14,980 nt of DNA from an uncultured Lachnoclostridium sp. (lineage in GTDB: Bacteria > Bacillota > Clostridia > Lachnospirales > Lachnospiraceae), in contig CAJMFH010000042.1 of NCBI GenBank assembly GCA_905212635.1, forward strand, positions 1-14,980. Reading direction: 5' to 3'. Positions 7,251 to 13,608 of this stretch are shown piece by piece (the stretch's first letter is position 1; the number at the start of each line of letters is the position of its first letter). The notes beneath the pieces are model-generated. The model was not told where the DNA came from. It made no database searches and saw only the letters and a list, made by a program, of their open reading frames with translations. Made by a program: the position numbers and the translations under genes.

Positions 7251-7541
7251 TGCTGTGACATGATAGCGAAGAAGCGTGAGGTTGCCATCCGATGGATGGG
7301 TTTTCCGTGGAGCGAATGTCAAGAGACCGTAGATCAGCATATCACGGTCGGTAAACCTGACGGCAAGTCACTGTACGTAACATAGTTTCTGCCAGATAGA
7401 GAGCAGATAAACGTGTGAGAAAGTATGCCACGATGTGGCATTTTCGTGTGAACCGGCACGACACACACGGATGAGTGTACAGTCACCACTTGTCGTACGA
7501 ACTATTATTTAATTCAGTACGAAAAGGAGGCGGCTTTTTTT
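7251..7541 (+). promoter_or_regulatory. Structured 5' leader of the S10 operon (candidate autoregulatory RNA)
   Basis: About 290 untranslated nt fold into successive elements. Domain I is closed by TGACAT/ATGTCA (7256-7261 with 7316-7321) and contains hairpin CCATCC-GAT-GGATGG (7285-7299). Domain II is a hairpin, GACCGT/ACGGTC (7325-7330 with 7344-7349) extended by GAT/ATC. Domain III is closed by ACTGTAC/GTACAGT (7370-7376 with 7477-7483) and contains TGCCAC-GAT-GTGGCA (7426-7440) followed by four T, plus CGTGTG/CACACG. Domain IV is TCGTACGAA/TTC-A-GTACGA (7493-7522), directly before the ribosome binding site at 7524-7530. In E. coli L4 controls this operon through its leader. A Clostridia S10-operon leader class may already be described; I cannot check whether this matches. 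Confidence 0.7.
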
Positions 7542-7856
7542 ATGGCAAGTCAGCAGACAATGAGAATCATTTTAAAAGCATACGATCATCAGTTAATCGA
7601 TATGGCAGCAGCCAAACTGATTGATACAATTAAGAAAACAGGAGCAAAAGTAAGCGGTCCGGTACCTCTTCCTACAAAGAAGGAAGTTGTTACAATTCTG
7701 AGAGCCGTTCATAAATATAAAGACTCCAGAGAGCAGTTCGAGCAGAGAACTCATAAAAGACTGATCGATGTGCTTAAGCCATCACAGAAAACAGTTGATG
7801 CATTATCCCGTTTGGAAATGCCAGCTGGTGTTGCAATTGATATTAAAATGAAATAA
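7542..7856 (+). CDS. rpsJ: 30S ribosomal protein S10 (uS10)
   Basis: A 104-residue protein of the 30S head. As NusE with NusB it also takes part in transcription antitermination. The family pattern is clear: MRIILKAYDHQLID near the N-terminus, GAKVSGPVPLPTKKEVVTILRAVHKYKDSREQFEQRTHKR in the middle loop, and LEMPAGVAIDIKMK at the end. Length is typical (about 102-105). ATG 7542 follows AAGGAGG (7524-7530) by 11 nt, a longer spacer than its neighbours have, and seven T fill its end. First gene of the operon, behind a long structured leader. Confidence 0.98.
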   Translation: MASQQTMRIILKAYDHQLIDMAAAKLIDTIKKTGAKVSGPVPLPTKKEVVTILRAVHKYKDSREQFEQRTHKRLIDVLKPSQKTVDALSRLEMPAGVAIDIKMK

Positions 7857-8055
7857 TTCATTTAATATAAGTAAGGTGTGAAACCTACGGGGTGAAAATA
7901 GTGCCCCGGTCCTAAGGTTGGAAGCGGTCCTCCGGTTCGGGATCAGGGAAAACCATCTAGGATGATTACTTTCCGCTTTTTGGATCAGGTTTCTACCTGT
8001 GAGAAACGACCAATTATGAAAGTGATCCGCTGTAGAATTTAGGAGGTAAAGAAAG
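7857..8055 (+). promoter_or_regulatory. Structured intercistronic RNA between rpsJ and rplC (candidate ribosomal protein binding site)
   Basis: This 199-nt gap is far longer than the other junctions in the operon. Visible pairings are AGGT/ACCT (7874-7877 with 7883-7886), CGGGG/CCCCG (7888-7892 with 7904-7908), GGAAGCGG/CCGCTTTT including wobbles (7920-7927 with 7973-7980), CATC-TAG-GATG (7954-7964), GGATCA/TGATCC (7982-7987 with 8023-8028) and, inside the last, GTTTCT/AGAAAC (7989-7994 with 8002-8007). CGGTCCTAAGGT (7907-7918) equals a conserved 23S rRNA segment. CCTCC (7929-7933) can pair with GGAGG of the rplC ribosome binding site (8042-8046). No ORF fits and no promoter is obvious. Regulatory role is inferred. 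Confidence 0.65.
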
Positions 8056-8685
8056 ATGAAGAAAGCTATCGTAGCTACAAAAGTTGGAATGACTCAGATT
8101 TTCAACGAAGACGGTGTTTTGACACCGGTTACTGTGCTTGAAGCTGGTCCGGTTTATGTAACTCAGATCAAAAATGAAGAGACAGACGGATACAGTGCAG
8201 TACAGGTTGGTTTTGGCGATATCCGTGAGAAACTCGTCAACAAACCAATGCAGGGACACTTCTCCAAAGCAGGTGTGGACAACAAGAGATTTGTTACAGA
8301 GTTCAAACTTGACGGTGCAGAAGAGTACACATTAGGACAGGAAATCAAAGCAGATATCTTTGAAGCTGGTGACAAGATTGATGTAACAGCAACAAGCAAA
8401 GGTAAAGGATTCCAGGGCGCTATCAAACGTCACGGACAGTCCAGAGGACCTATGGGTCACGGCTCCAAATTCCATAGACATGCAGGTTCCAATGGTTCCG
8501 CATCGGATCCTAGCAAAGTATTCAAAGGCAAGAAAATGCCTGGTCAGATGGGTGCTGTAAAGGTTACTATCCAGAACCTTGAAGTAGTAAGAGTAGATGC
8601 AGAAAACAATCTTCTCTTGGTAAAAGGTGCAGTACCGGGACCTAAGAAATCAACTGTTATTATTAAAGAATCCGTTAAGGCATAA
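8056..8685 (+). CDS. rplC: 50S ribosomal protein L3 (uL3)
   Basis: A 209-residue early-assembly protein of the 50S subunit whose long extension reaches toward the peptidyl transferase centre. The N-terminal KKAIVATKVGMTQIF and the central SKGKGFQGAIKRHG, GPMGHGSKFHRHAGS and VFKGKKMPGQMGAVKVTIQNL stretches are diagnostic. The site equivalent to the methylated Gln of E. coli L3 appears to be occupied by SAS instead (GSNGSASDPS), as is usual in Gram-positives. AGGAGGT (8041-8047) sits 8 nt before ATG 8056. It is the first gene after the structured intercistronic RNA and is followed by rplD after 25 nt. Confidence 0.98.
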   Translation: MKKAIVATKVGMTQIFNEDGVLTPVTVLEAGPVYVTQIKNEETDGYSAVQVGFGDIREKLVNKPMQGHFSKAGVDNKRFVTEFKLDGAEEYTLGQEIKADIFEAGDKIDVTATSKGKGFQGAIKRHGQSRGPMGHGSKFHRHAGSNGSASDPSKVFKGKKMPGQMGAVKVTIQNLEVVRVDAENNLLLVKGAVPGPKKSTVIIKESVKA

Positions 8686-8710
8686 CTTTTCGGAAAGGAG
8701 GATGACACAG

Positions 8711-9331
8711 ATGGCAAGCGTATCTGTTTACAATATGGAAGGCAAAGAAACAGGTAAAATGGAATTGAACGATTCTATCTTTGCTGCTCCAGTAAATGAA
8801 CATTTGGTTCATATGGCAGTTGTGTTACAACTTGCTAACAAACGCCAGGGAACACAGAAAGCAAAAACACGCTCTGAAGTTCGTGGCGGTGGTAGAAAAC
8901 CTTGGAGACAGAAAGGAACCGGACATGCAAGACAGGGTTCGATCCGTGCTCCACAGTGGAAAGGCGGCGGAGTTGTATTTGCTCCAACACCAAGAGATTA
9001 TTCATTCAAAATGAATAAAAAAGAAAAAGCAGCTGCAATTAAGTCTGCTTTGACAACAAAAGTAAACGAGGGAAAACTTGTTGTTGTTGAAGGAATGGAA
9101 TTTGACGCTCCTAAGACAAAGACAATCACAACCCTTTTGAACGGTTTAGATAAGAAAAAAGCGCTCATCGTAGTAGCGGAAGAAGGAAAAAATGCAGCAC
9201 TTTCTGTTCGCAACATTCCTACCGCAAGAGGCGTATTCGCAAACTCCATCAATGTATATGACATTTTGAAATATGACAATGTCATCTTGACAAAGAGTGC
9301 AGTTGCAGCAATCGAGGAGGTGTACGCATAA
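8711..9331 (+). CDS. rplD: 50S ribosomal protein L4 (uL4)
   Basis: A 206-residue 50S protein whose extended loop lines the peptide exit tunnel. Changes in this loop give macrolide resistance in many bacteria. In E. coli the same protein represses the S10 operon by binding its leader. The loop is recognisable as RSEVRGGGRKPWRQKGTGHARQ and continues GSIRAPQWKGGGVVFAP. The start is ATG 8711 (MASVSVYN), because AAGGAGG (8695-8701) is 9 nt upstream. An in-frame ATG at 8702 touches this site, and the longer frame reaching back to 8627 is only the rplC overlap. The stop overlaps the rplW start by one base (TAATG). Confidence 0.97.
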   Translation: MASVSVYNMEGKETGKMELNDSIFAAPVNEHLVHMAVVLQLANKRQGTQKAKTRSEVRGGGRKPWRQKGTGHARQGSIRAPQWKGGGVVFAPTPRDYSFKMNKKEKAAAIKSALTTKVNEGKLVVVEGMEFDAPKTKTITTLLNGLDKKKALIVVAEEGKNAALSVRNIPTARGVFANSINVYDILKYDNVILTKSAVAAIEEVYA

Positions 9332-9630
9332 TGGCAGATTTGAAATATTATGACATTATCTCAAAACCAGTTATCACAGAGAAATCTATGGCTGGCATGG
9401 AATTGAAGAAATACACATTCTATGTACACACTGAGGCAACAAAGAGTCAGATCAAAGAAGCAGTTGAAAAAATGTTCGCTGGTACAAAAGTAGCGAAAGT
9501 CAACACAATGAACTGCGAAGGCAAAAACCGCAGACGTGGAATGACAACAGGTAAAACTGCTAAGAGAAAGAAAGCTATCGTTCAGTTGACAGAGGATAGC
9601 GCTGATATCGAAATTTTTGAAGGCTTATAA
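9331..9630 (+). CDS. rplW: 50S ribosomal protein L23 (uL23)
   Basis: A 99-residue protein at the rim of the peptide exit tunnel, docking point for trigger factor and signal recognition particle. The family patterns are DIISKPVITEKSM at the N-terminus, YTFYVHTEATKSQIKEAVEKMF, and the loop KVNTMNCEGKNRRRG. Length is normal. The ribosome binding site GAGGAGGTG (9314-9322) lies inside rplD and the start shares one base with the rplD stop, so translation is probably coupled. Confidence 0.97.
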   Translation: MADLKYYDIISKPVITEKSMAGMELKKYTFYVHTEATKSQIKEAVEKMFAGTKVAKVNTMNCEGKNRRRGMTTGKTAKRKKAIVQLTEDSADIEIFEGL

Positions 9631-9664
9631 GAAACATTTGATTGAATTGAAAGGAGTGTAACTC

Positions 9665-10510
9665 ATGGGAATTAAAACATTTAACCCATATACACCTTCT
9701 AGAAGACAGATGTCCGGATACGATTTCTCCGAAATCACAACATCAACTCCGGAAAAATCCCTTACAACATCCGTTAAGAAAAATGCCGGACGTAATGCAC
9801 AGGGTAAGATCACTGTCAGACATCGCGGAGGCGGTTCTAGAAGAAAATATAGAATCATCGACTTTAAGAGAAATAAGGATGGAATTCCTGCAACAGTTAA
9901 GAGCATCGAATACGATCCAAACAGAACAGCAAATATCGCATTGATCTGCTACGCAGACGGCGAGAAAGCATATATCCTTGCACCAGCCGGTTTGAAAGTC
10001 GGACAGCAGGTTATGAATGGTGAGACAGCAGAAGCAAGAGTTGGAAACTGTCTTGAACTCAAAGACATCCCTGTTGGTACATTGGTACACAACATTGAAC
10101 TTTATCCCGGACACGGCGGACAGTTCGTTCGTGCAGCAGGAAACAGTGCACAGCTTATGGCAAAAGAAGGTAAATATGCAACACTTCGTATGCCATCCGG
10201 CGAAATGAGAATGGTTCCAATCAACTGCCGTGCAACAATCGGACAGGTTGGAAACTCTGAGCACAACCTGATCAACATCGGTAAAGCAGGACGTAAACGT
10301 CATATGGGTATCCGCCCAACTGTTCGTGGTTCTGTCATGAACCCTAATGACCATCCACATGGTGGTGGTGAAGGTAAGACCGGTATCGGACGTCCAGGTC
10401 CATGTACACCTTGGGGCAAACCTGCACTTGGTCTTAAGACAAGAAAGAAAAACAAACAGTCGAATAAGATGATCGTTCGAAGAAGAGATGGTAAAGCTTT
10501 AGCAAAATAA
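9665..10510 (+). CDS. rplB: 50S ribosomal protein L2 (uL2)
   Basis: A 281-residue 50S core protein needed for subunit association and peptidyl transfer. Diagnostic parts are the N-terminal GIKTFNPYTPSRRQMSG, GRNAQGKITVRHRGGGSRRKYR, the middle PVGTLVHNIELYPGHGGQFVRAAGNSAQL, and the C-terminal NPNDHPHGGGEGK carrying the conserved His that corresponds to His229 of E. coli L2. The tail has the usual basic end (KKNKQSNKMIVRRR). AAGGAGTG (9651-9658) precedes ATG 9665. The gap to rplW is 34 nt with no visible structure. Confidence 0.98.
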   Translation: MGIKTFNPYTPSRRQMSGYDFSEITTSTPEKSLTTSVKKNAGRNAQGKITVRHRGGGSRRKYRIIDFKRNKDGIPATVKSIEYDPNRTANIALICYADGEKAYILAPAGLKVGQQVMNGETAEARVGNCLELKDIPVGTLVHNIELYPGHGGQFVRAAGNSAQLMAKEGKYATLRMPSGEMRMVPINCRATIGQVGNSEHNLINIGKAGRKRHMGIRPTVRGSVMNPNDHPHGGGEGKTGIGRPGPCTPWGKPALGLKTRKKNKQSNKMIVRRRDGKALAK

Positions 10511-10532
10511 AGCATAAAAGGAGGTAAAGCTA

Positions 10533-10808
10533 GTGGCTCGTTCATTGAAAAAAGGACCATTCGCTGATGCGCATCTTCTTAAAAAAGTAGATGCCATGAA
10601 CGAATCTGGAGATAAACAAGTTATTAAAACATGGTCACGTCGTTCTACGATTTTCCCAAGCATGGTAGGTCATACGATCGCTGTTCATGATGGAAGAAAA
10701 CATGTTCCTGTATATATTACAGAGGATATGGTAGGACATAAACTCGGTGAGTTTGTTGCAACAAGAACCTATCGTGGACATGGAAAAGATGAGAAAAAAG
10801 GCAGATAA
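10533..10808 (+). CDS. rpsS: 30S ribosomal protein S19 (uS19)
   Basis: A 91-residue 30S head protein that contacts S13 and the A-site finger side of the ribosome. MARSLKKGPFAD, KTWSRRSTIFPSMVGHTIAVHDGRKHVPVYITEDMVGHKLGEF and TRTYRGHGKDEKK are all family hallmarks, and length is standard. It starts with GTG 10533, 7 nt after AAAGGAGGT (10517-10525). It follows rplB by 22 nt. Confidence 0.97.
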   Translation: MARSLKKGPFADAHLLKKVDAMNESGDKQVIKTWSRRSTIFPSMVGHTIAVHDGRKHVPVYITEDMVGHKLGEFVATRTYRGHGKDEKKGR

Positions 10809-10838
10809 TGTTTTAAATATTGAAAGGAGGTTTCATCC

Positions 10839-11225
10839 ATGGCTAAAGGACATAGATCACAGATCAAGAAAGAAAGAAACCAGAATAAAGATACTAGACC
10901 ATCCGCTAAGTTGTCATATGCAAGAATGTCCGCACAGAAAGCTGGCTTTGTATTGGATGCAATCCGCGGCAAAGATGTACAGACAGCACTTGGTATCTTG
11001 GCATATAACCCTAGATATGCATCATCTGTAATTGAGAAGTTATTGAAATCTGCAATTGCAAATGCTGAAAATAATAATGGAATGAATCCGGAAAATCTTT
11101 ACGTTGAAGAGTGCTTTGCAAACAAAGCAACGACAATGAAGAGAATTCGCCCAAGAGCTCGTGGTATGGCTTACAGAATCGAAAAGAGAATGTGCCATAT
11201 TACAGTAATCTTGAATGAGAGATAG
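10839..11225 (+). CDS. rplV: 50S ribosomal protein L22 (uL22)
   Basis: A 128-residue 50S protein with a globular part on the solvent side and a long beta-hairpin reaching into the exit tunnel, the other macrolide-sensitive tunnel protein beside L4. Seen are the YARMSAQKAGFVLDAIRGKDVQTAL helix region, ANAENNNGMNPENLYV, and the hairpin with RIRPRARGMAYRIEKR followed by CHITVILNER. The N-terminus carries a basic extension of about 20 residues (HRSQIKKERNQNKDTRP) that makes it longer than E. coli L22 (110). AAAGGAGG (10823-10830) is 8 nt before ATG. Confidence 0.97.
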   Translation: MAKGHRSQIKKERNQNKDTRPSAKLSYARMSAQKAGFVLDAIRGKDVQTALGILAYNPRYASSVIEKLLKSAIANAENNNGMNPENLYVEECFANKATTMKRIRPRARGMAYRIEKRMCHITVILNER

Positions 11226-11241
11226 TGAAAGGAGAATAACA

Positions 11242-11922
11242 ATGGGACAAAAAGTTAATCCTCATGGTTTGAGAGTCGGCGTTATCAAAGACTGGGAATC
11301 CAAATGGTTCGCAGAGCCGGAAAATTTCGCTGATGCTCTTGTAGAAGATTATAAGATCCGTGAGTTCTTGAAGAAAAAACTGTATCATGCAGGAGTTTCC
11401 AAGATTCAGATCGAGAGAACAACCGGACGTGTTAAAGTTATCGTATATACAGCAAAACCTGGTGTAGTAATCGGAAAAGGTGGAGCAGAGATCGAGAAAT
11501 TGAAAGTAGAGCTTGCTAAGTTCTCAGATCAGAAGATTCTCGTAGATATCAAAGAAGTAAAGAAACCAGACAGCGATGCACAGCTTGTTGCTGAGAATAT
11601 CGCACAGCAGCTTGAAAATCGTATTTCTTTCCGTCGTGCAATGAAATCCTGCATGGGAAGAGCGATGAAAGCAGGTGCAAAAGGAATCAAAACCTCTTGT
11701 TCCGGACGTCTTGGTGGAGCTGATATGGCTCGTACAGAGTTCTACAGCGAAGGAAATATTCCACTTCAGACACTTCGTGCAGATATTGATTATGGTTTCG
11801 CAGAAGCAAACACAACATATGGTAAGATTGGTGTTAAAACATGGATCTATCATGGTGAAGTACTTCCAACCAAAGGTGGAAAACCAGCTAAGGCTAGTTC
11901 AAAGGAAGGGAGCGATAAATAA
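11242..11922 (+). CDS. rpsC: 30S ribosomal protein S3 (uS3)
   Basis: A 226-residue 30S protein at the mRNA entry tunnel, with helicase-related contacts to mRNA. The MGQKVNPHGLRVGVIKDWES start, a type II KH domain with GKGG (78-81) inside VVIGKGGAEIEKLK, and the C-terminal domain (SGRLGGADMARTEFYSEGNIPLQTLRADIDYGFAEA) identify it. The start is ATG 11242, 7 nt after AAAGGAG (11228-11234). A longer frame beginning at 11215 lies in rplV and lacks a ribosome binding site. Its stop overlaps the rplP start by one base. Confidence 0.97.
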   Translation: MGQKVNPHGLRVGVIKDWESKWFAEPENFADALVEDYKIREFLKKKLYHAGVSKIQIERTTGRVKVIVYTAKPGVVIGKGGAEIEKLKVELAKFSDQKILVDIKEVKKPDSDAQLVAENIAQQLENRISFRRAMKSCMGRAMKAGAKGIKTSCSGRLGGADMARTEFYSEGNIPLQTLRADIDYGFAEANTTYGKIGVKTWIYHGEVLPTKGGKPAKASSKEGSDK

Positions 11923-12359
11923 TGTTAATGCCTAAAAGAGTAAAACGTCGTAAACAGTTTCGTGGTTCTATGAAAGGTAAAGCTTTGCGCGGAAACAAGA
12001 TTACTTACGGTGATTTTGGTATCGTTGCAACAGAGCCAGCCTGGATTAAATCCAATCAGATAGAGGCAGCCCGTATTGCTATGACACGTTACATCAAACG
12101 TGGTGGTAAAGTTTGGATCAAGATTTTCCCAGACAAGCCGGTAACTAAGACACCAGCTGAAACTCGAATGGGTAAAGGTAAAGGTGCTTTGGAATATTGG
12201 GTAGCTGTAGTTAAGCCAGGACGTGTAATGTTCGAGATCGCCGGTGTACCAGAAGAGACAGCAAGAGAAGCTCTTCGTCTTGCAACACACAAATTGCCGG
12301 TAAAATGTAAGATCGTTTCACGCGCAGACTTAGAAGGAGGTGCGGGCAGTGAAGAGTAA
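11922..12359 (+). CDS. rplP: 50S ribosomal protein L16 (uL16)
   Basis: A 145-residue 50S protein near the A-site tRNA elbow, a late-assembly component. The start MLMPKRVKRRKQFRG matches the family exactly, which fixes ATG 11922 rather than the next ATG two codons on. Further patterns are GFGIVATEP-like GDFGIVATEPAWI, IEAARIAMTRYIKRGGKVWIKIFP, KPVTKTPAETRMGKGKG and MFEIAGV. The start shares one base with the rpsC stop. A short acidic tail (GGAGSEE) ends the protein and overlaps the rpmC start region by 11 nt. Confidence 0.97.
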   Translation: MLMPKRVKRRKQFRGSMKGKALRGNKITYGDFGIVATEPAWIKSNQIEAARIAMTRYIKRGGKVWIKIFPDKPVTKTPAETRMGKGKGALEYWVAVVKPGRVMFEIAGVPEETAREALRLATHKLPVKCKIVSRADLEGGAGSEE

Positions 12360-12558
12360 GGAATTCATGAACAATTTGAATGGTAAATCACTTGCCGAAT
12401 TAAATGACGAGTTAGTAGCTGCTAAGAAGGAACTCTTTAACTTGAGATTCCAGAACGCAACAAACCAGCTTGATAACACAAGTAGAATTAAAGAAGTTAG
12501 AAAGAATATCGCTCGTATCCAGACAGCAATGTCCATGGAACAGAAAGCCGCTAACTAG
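12349..12558 (+). CDS. rpmC: 50S ribosomal protein L29 (uL29)
   Basis: A 69-residue helical 50S protein beside L23 at the tunnel exit. KSKEFMNNLNGKSLAELNDELVAAKKELFNLRFQNATNQLDNTSRIKEVRKNIARI is the expected two-helix hairpin (described here by its LFNLRFQ and RIKEVRKNIARI signatures). The start is GTG 12349, 8 nt after AAGGAGG (12334-12340). A GTG at 12340 lies within that binding site and is rejected. It overlaps rplP by 11 nt. Confidence 0.94.
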   Translation: MKSKEFMNNLNGKSLAELNDELVAAKKELFNLRFQNATNQLDNTSRIKEVRKNIARIQTAMSMEQKAAN

Positions 12559-12584
12559 AAGGTGTAAGAAAGGAGGACTTTGTT

Positions 12585-12839
12585 GTGGAGAGAAAACTTA
12601 GAAAAACTCGTGTAGGAAAAGTTGTAAGCAACAAGATGGATAAGACAATCGTTGTTGCTGTCGTTGACAACGTAAAACATCCACTTTACGGCAAAATCGT
12701 AAAGAGAACGTATAAATTGAAAGCTCATGACGAGCAGAATGAATGTAACATCGGTGATAGAGTAAAAGTTATGGAAACAAGACCATTGTCCAAAGATAAG
12801 AGATGGAGACTTGTAGAAGTAATCGAAAAAGCTAGATAG
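12585..12839 (+). CDS. rpsQ: 30S ribosomal protein S17 (uS17)
   Basis: An 84-residue OB-fold protein of the 30S body, an early binder of 16S rRNA. Signatures are RKTRVGKVVSNKMDKTIVV, HPLYGKIVKRTYKLKAHDE and IGDRVKVMETRPLSKDKRWRLVEV. It uses GTG 12585 with AAGGAGG (12570-12576) 8 nt upstream. In E. coli this is the last gene of the S10 operon; here a 56-nt gap leads on to rplN. Confidence 0.97.
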   Translation: MERKLRKTRVGKVVSNKMDKTIVVAVVDNVKHPLYGKIVKRTYKLKAHDEQNECNIGDRVKVMETRPLSKDKRWRLVEVIEKAR

Positions 12840-12840
12840 T

Positions 12841-12862
12841 TTTTTGCAAAAGCAAAAATTTT
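12841..12862 (+). terminator. Weak hairpin with T-run at the rpsQ-rplN junction
   Basis: TTTTTGC (12841-12847) pairs with GCAAAAA (12852-12858) around an AAAA loop, and TTTT follows. The stem has only two G-C pairs, so it would terminate poorly at best. It marks the ancestral S10/spc boundary. Confidence 0.35.
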
Positions 12863-12870
12863 GTTATATT
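12843..12870 (+). promoter_or_regulatory. Possible extended -10 promoter for the spc part of the operon
   Basis: TATATT (12865-12870) is preceded by TGT, forming TGnTATATT. TTTGCA (12843-12848) or TTGCAA (12844-12849) sits 16 or 15 bp upstream, slightly short of optimal. The start would fall near 12878, just before AAAGGAG (12881-12887). It overlaps the weak hairpin and AT-rich composition makes a chance match plausible. Confidence 0.35.
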
Positions 12871-12895
12871 CAAAATTTCGAAAGGAGTTACTATT

Positions 12896-13264
12896 ATGGT
12901 ACAGCAGGAAACGAGACTTAAAGTTGCTGACAATACCGGTGCAAAAGAATTGCTTTGCATCCGTGTACTCGGCGGTTCCGTTAGAAGATATGCAGCAGTT
13001 GGCGATATCATCGTTGCTACGGTCAAAGATGCAACACCAGGCGGCGTTGTTAAAAAAGGTGACGTAGTAAAAGCTGTTGTTGTTCGTACAGTAAAAGAAA
13101 TTCGTCGTCCAGACGGTTCCTATATTCGTTTTGATGAAAATGCAGCAGTTATCATCAAAGATGACAAGACCCCAAGAGGAACACGTATTTTTGGACCTGT
13201 AGCTAGAGAGTTGAGAGATAAACAATTTATGAAAATTGTATCTTTGGCTCCAGAAGTATTATAA
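12896..13264 (+). CDS. rplN: 50S ribosomal protein L14 (uL14)
   Basis: A 122-residue 50S protein on the subunit interface, contacting 16S rRNA and the binding partner of the silencing factor RsfS. Its sequence is strongly conserved: TRLKVADNTGAKELLCIRVLGG, GDIIVATVKDATPGG, KKGDVVKAVVVRT, RFDENAAVII and GTRIFGPVARELR. Length equals the family norm (122). AAAGGAG (12881-12887) precedes ATG 12896. The TAA stop is merged with the ribosome binding site of rplX. Confidence 0.98.
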   Translation: MVQQETRLKVADNTGAKELLCIRVLGGSVRRYAAVGDIIVATVKDATPGGVVKKGDVVKAVVVRTVKEIRRPDGSYIRFDENAAVIIKDDKTPRGTRIFGPVARELRDKQFMKIVSLAPEVL

Positions 13265-13279
13265 GGAGGTGTCCCTGAA

Positions 13280-13588
13280 GTGGCAACATCAAAGATCAAA
13301 GTAGGTGATACCGTTCGCGTTATTGCCGGTGTCGATAAAGATAAAGAAGGTAAAGTAATCGAAGTAAAAGATGGAAAAGTCAAAGTTGAGGGTGTAAACA
13401 TGGTGAAAAAACATGTGAAACCAAATCAGGCAAATGCAAAAGGCGGAATCGTTGAAGAAGAAGCTGCATTTGACATTTCCAACGTAATGTATGTAGTAGA
13501 CGGAAAAGTTACAAGAATCGGTTTCAAAACTGAGGATGGTAAAAACAAAGTCCGCTATGCAAAAGCAACTGGCGCAGTGATTGATTAA
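13280..13588 (+). CDS. rplX: 50S ribosomal protein L24 (uL24)
   Basis: A 102-residue assembly-initiating 50S protein with a KOW motif: KIKVGDTVRVIAGVDKDKEGKV at the N-terminus, then NMVKKHVKPNQANAKGGIVEEEA and the DISNVMYVVDGKVTRIGFK segment. It starts at GTG 13280, preceded by AAGGAGGTG (13263-13271), which itself begins in the rplN stop codon. Confidence 0.97.
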   Translation: MATSKIKVGDTVRVIAGVDKDKEGKVIEVKDGKVKVEGVNMVKKHVKPNQANAKGGIVEEEAAFDISNVMYVVDGKVTRIGFKTEDGKNKVRYAKATGAVID

Positions 13589-13608
13589 TTTGAGAGGAGG
13601 TACTTAAA

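Noticed and set aside
7260..7385. A 41-codon open frame in the S10 leader (ATG 7260 to TAG 7383-7385), part of a longer frame from 7089
   Set aside because: No ribosome binding site precedes it, it starts only about 10 nt after the predicted transcription start, and it is crossed by conserved-looking RNA helices. The longer version begins upstream of the promoter.
8627..8710. N-terminal extension of rplD
   Set aside because: This part overlaps rplC, is not L4-like, and the ribosome binding site at 8695-8701 sets the start at 8711.
11215..11241. N-terminal extension of rpsC
   Set aside because: It has no ribosome binding site, while MGQKVNPHG at 11242 is the family's standard start behind AAAGGAG.
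12725..13225. A 166-codon minus-strand frame across rpsQ-rplN
   Set aside because: It is antisense to two definite ribosomal genes, has aberrant Asn/Phe/Ser/Cys-rich composition and no initiation signal.
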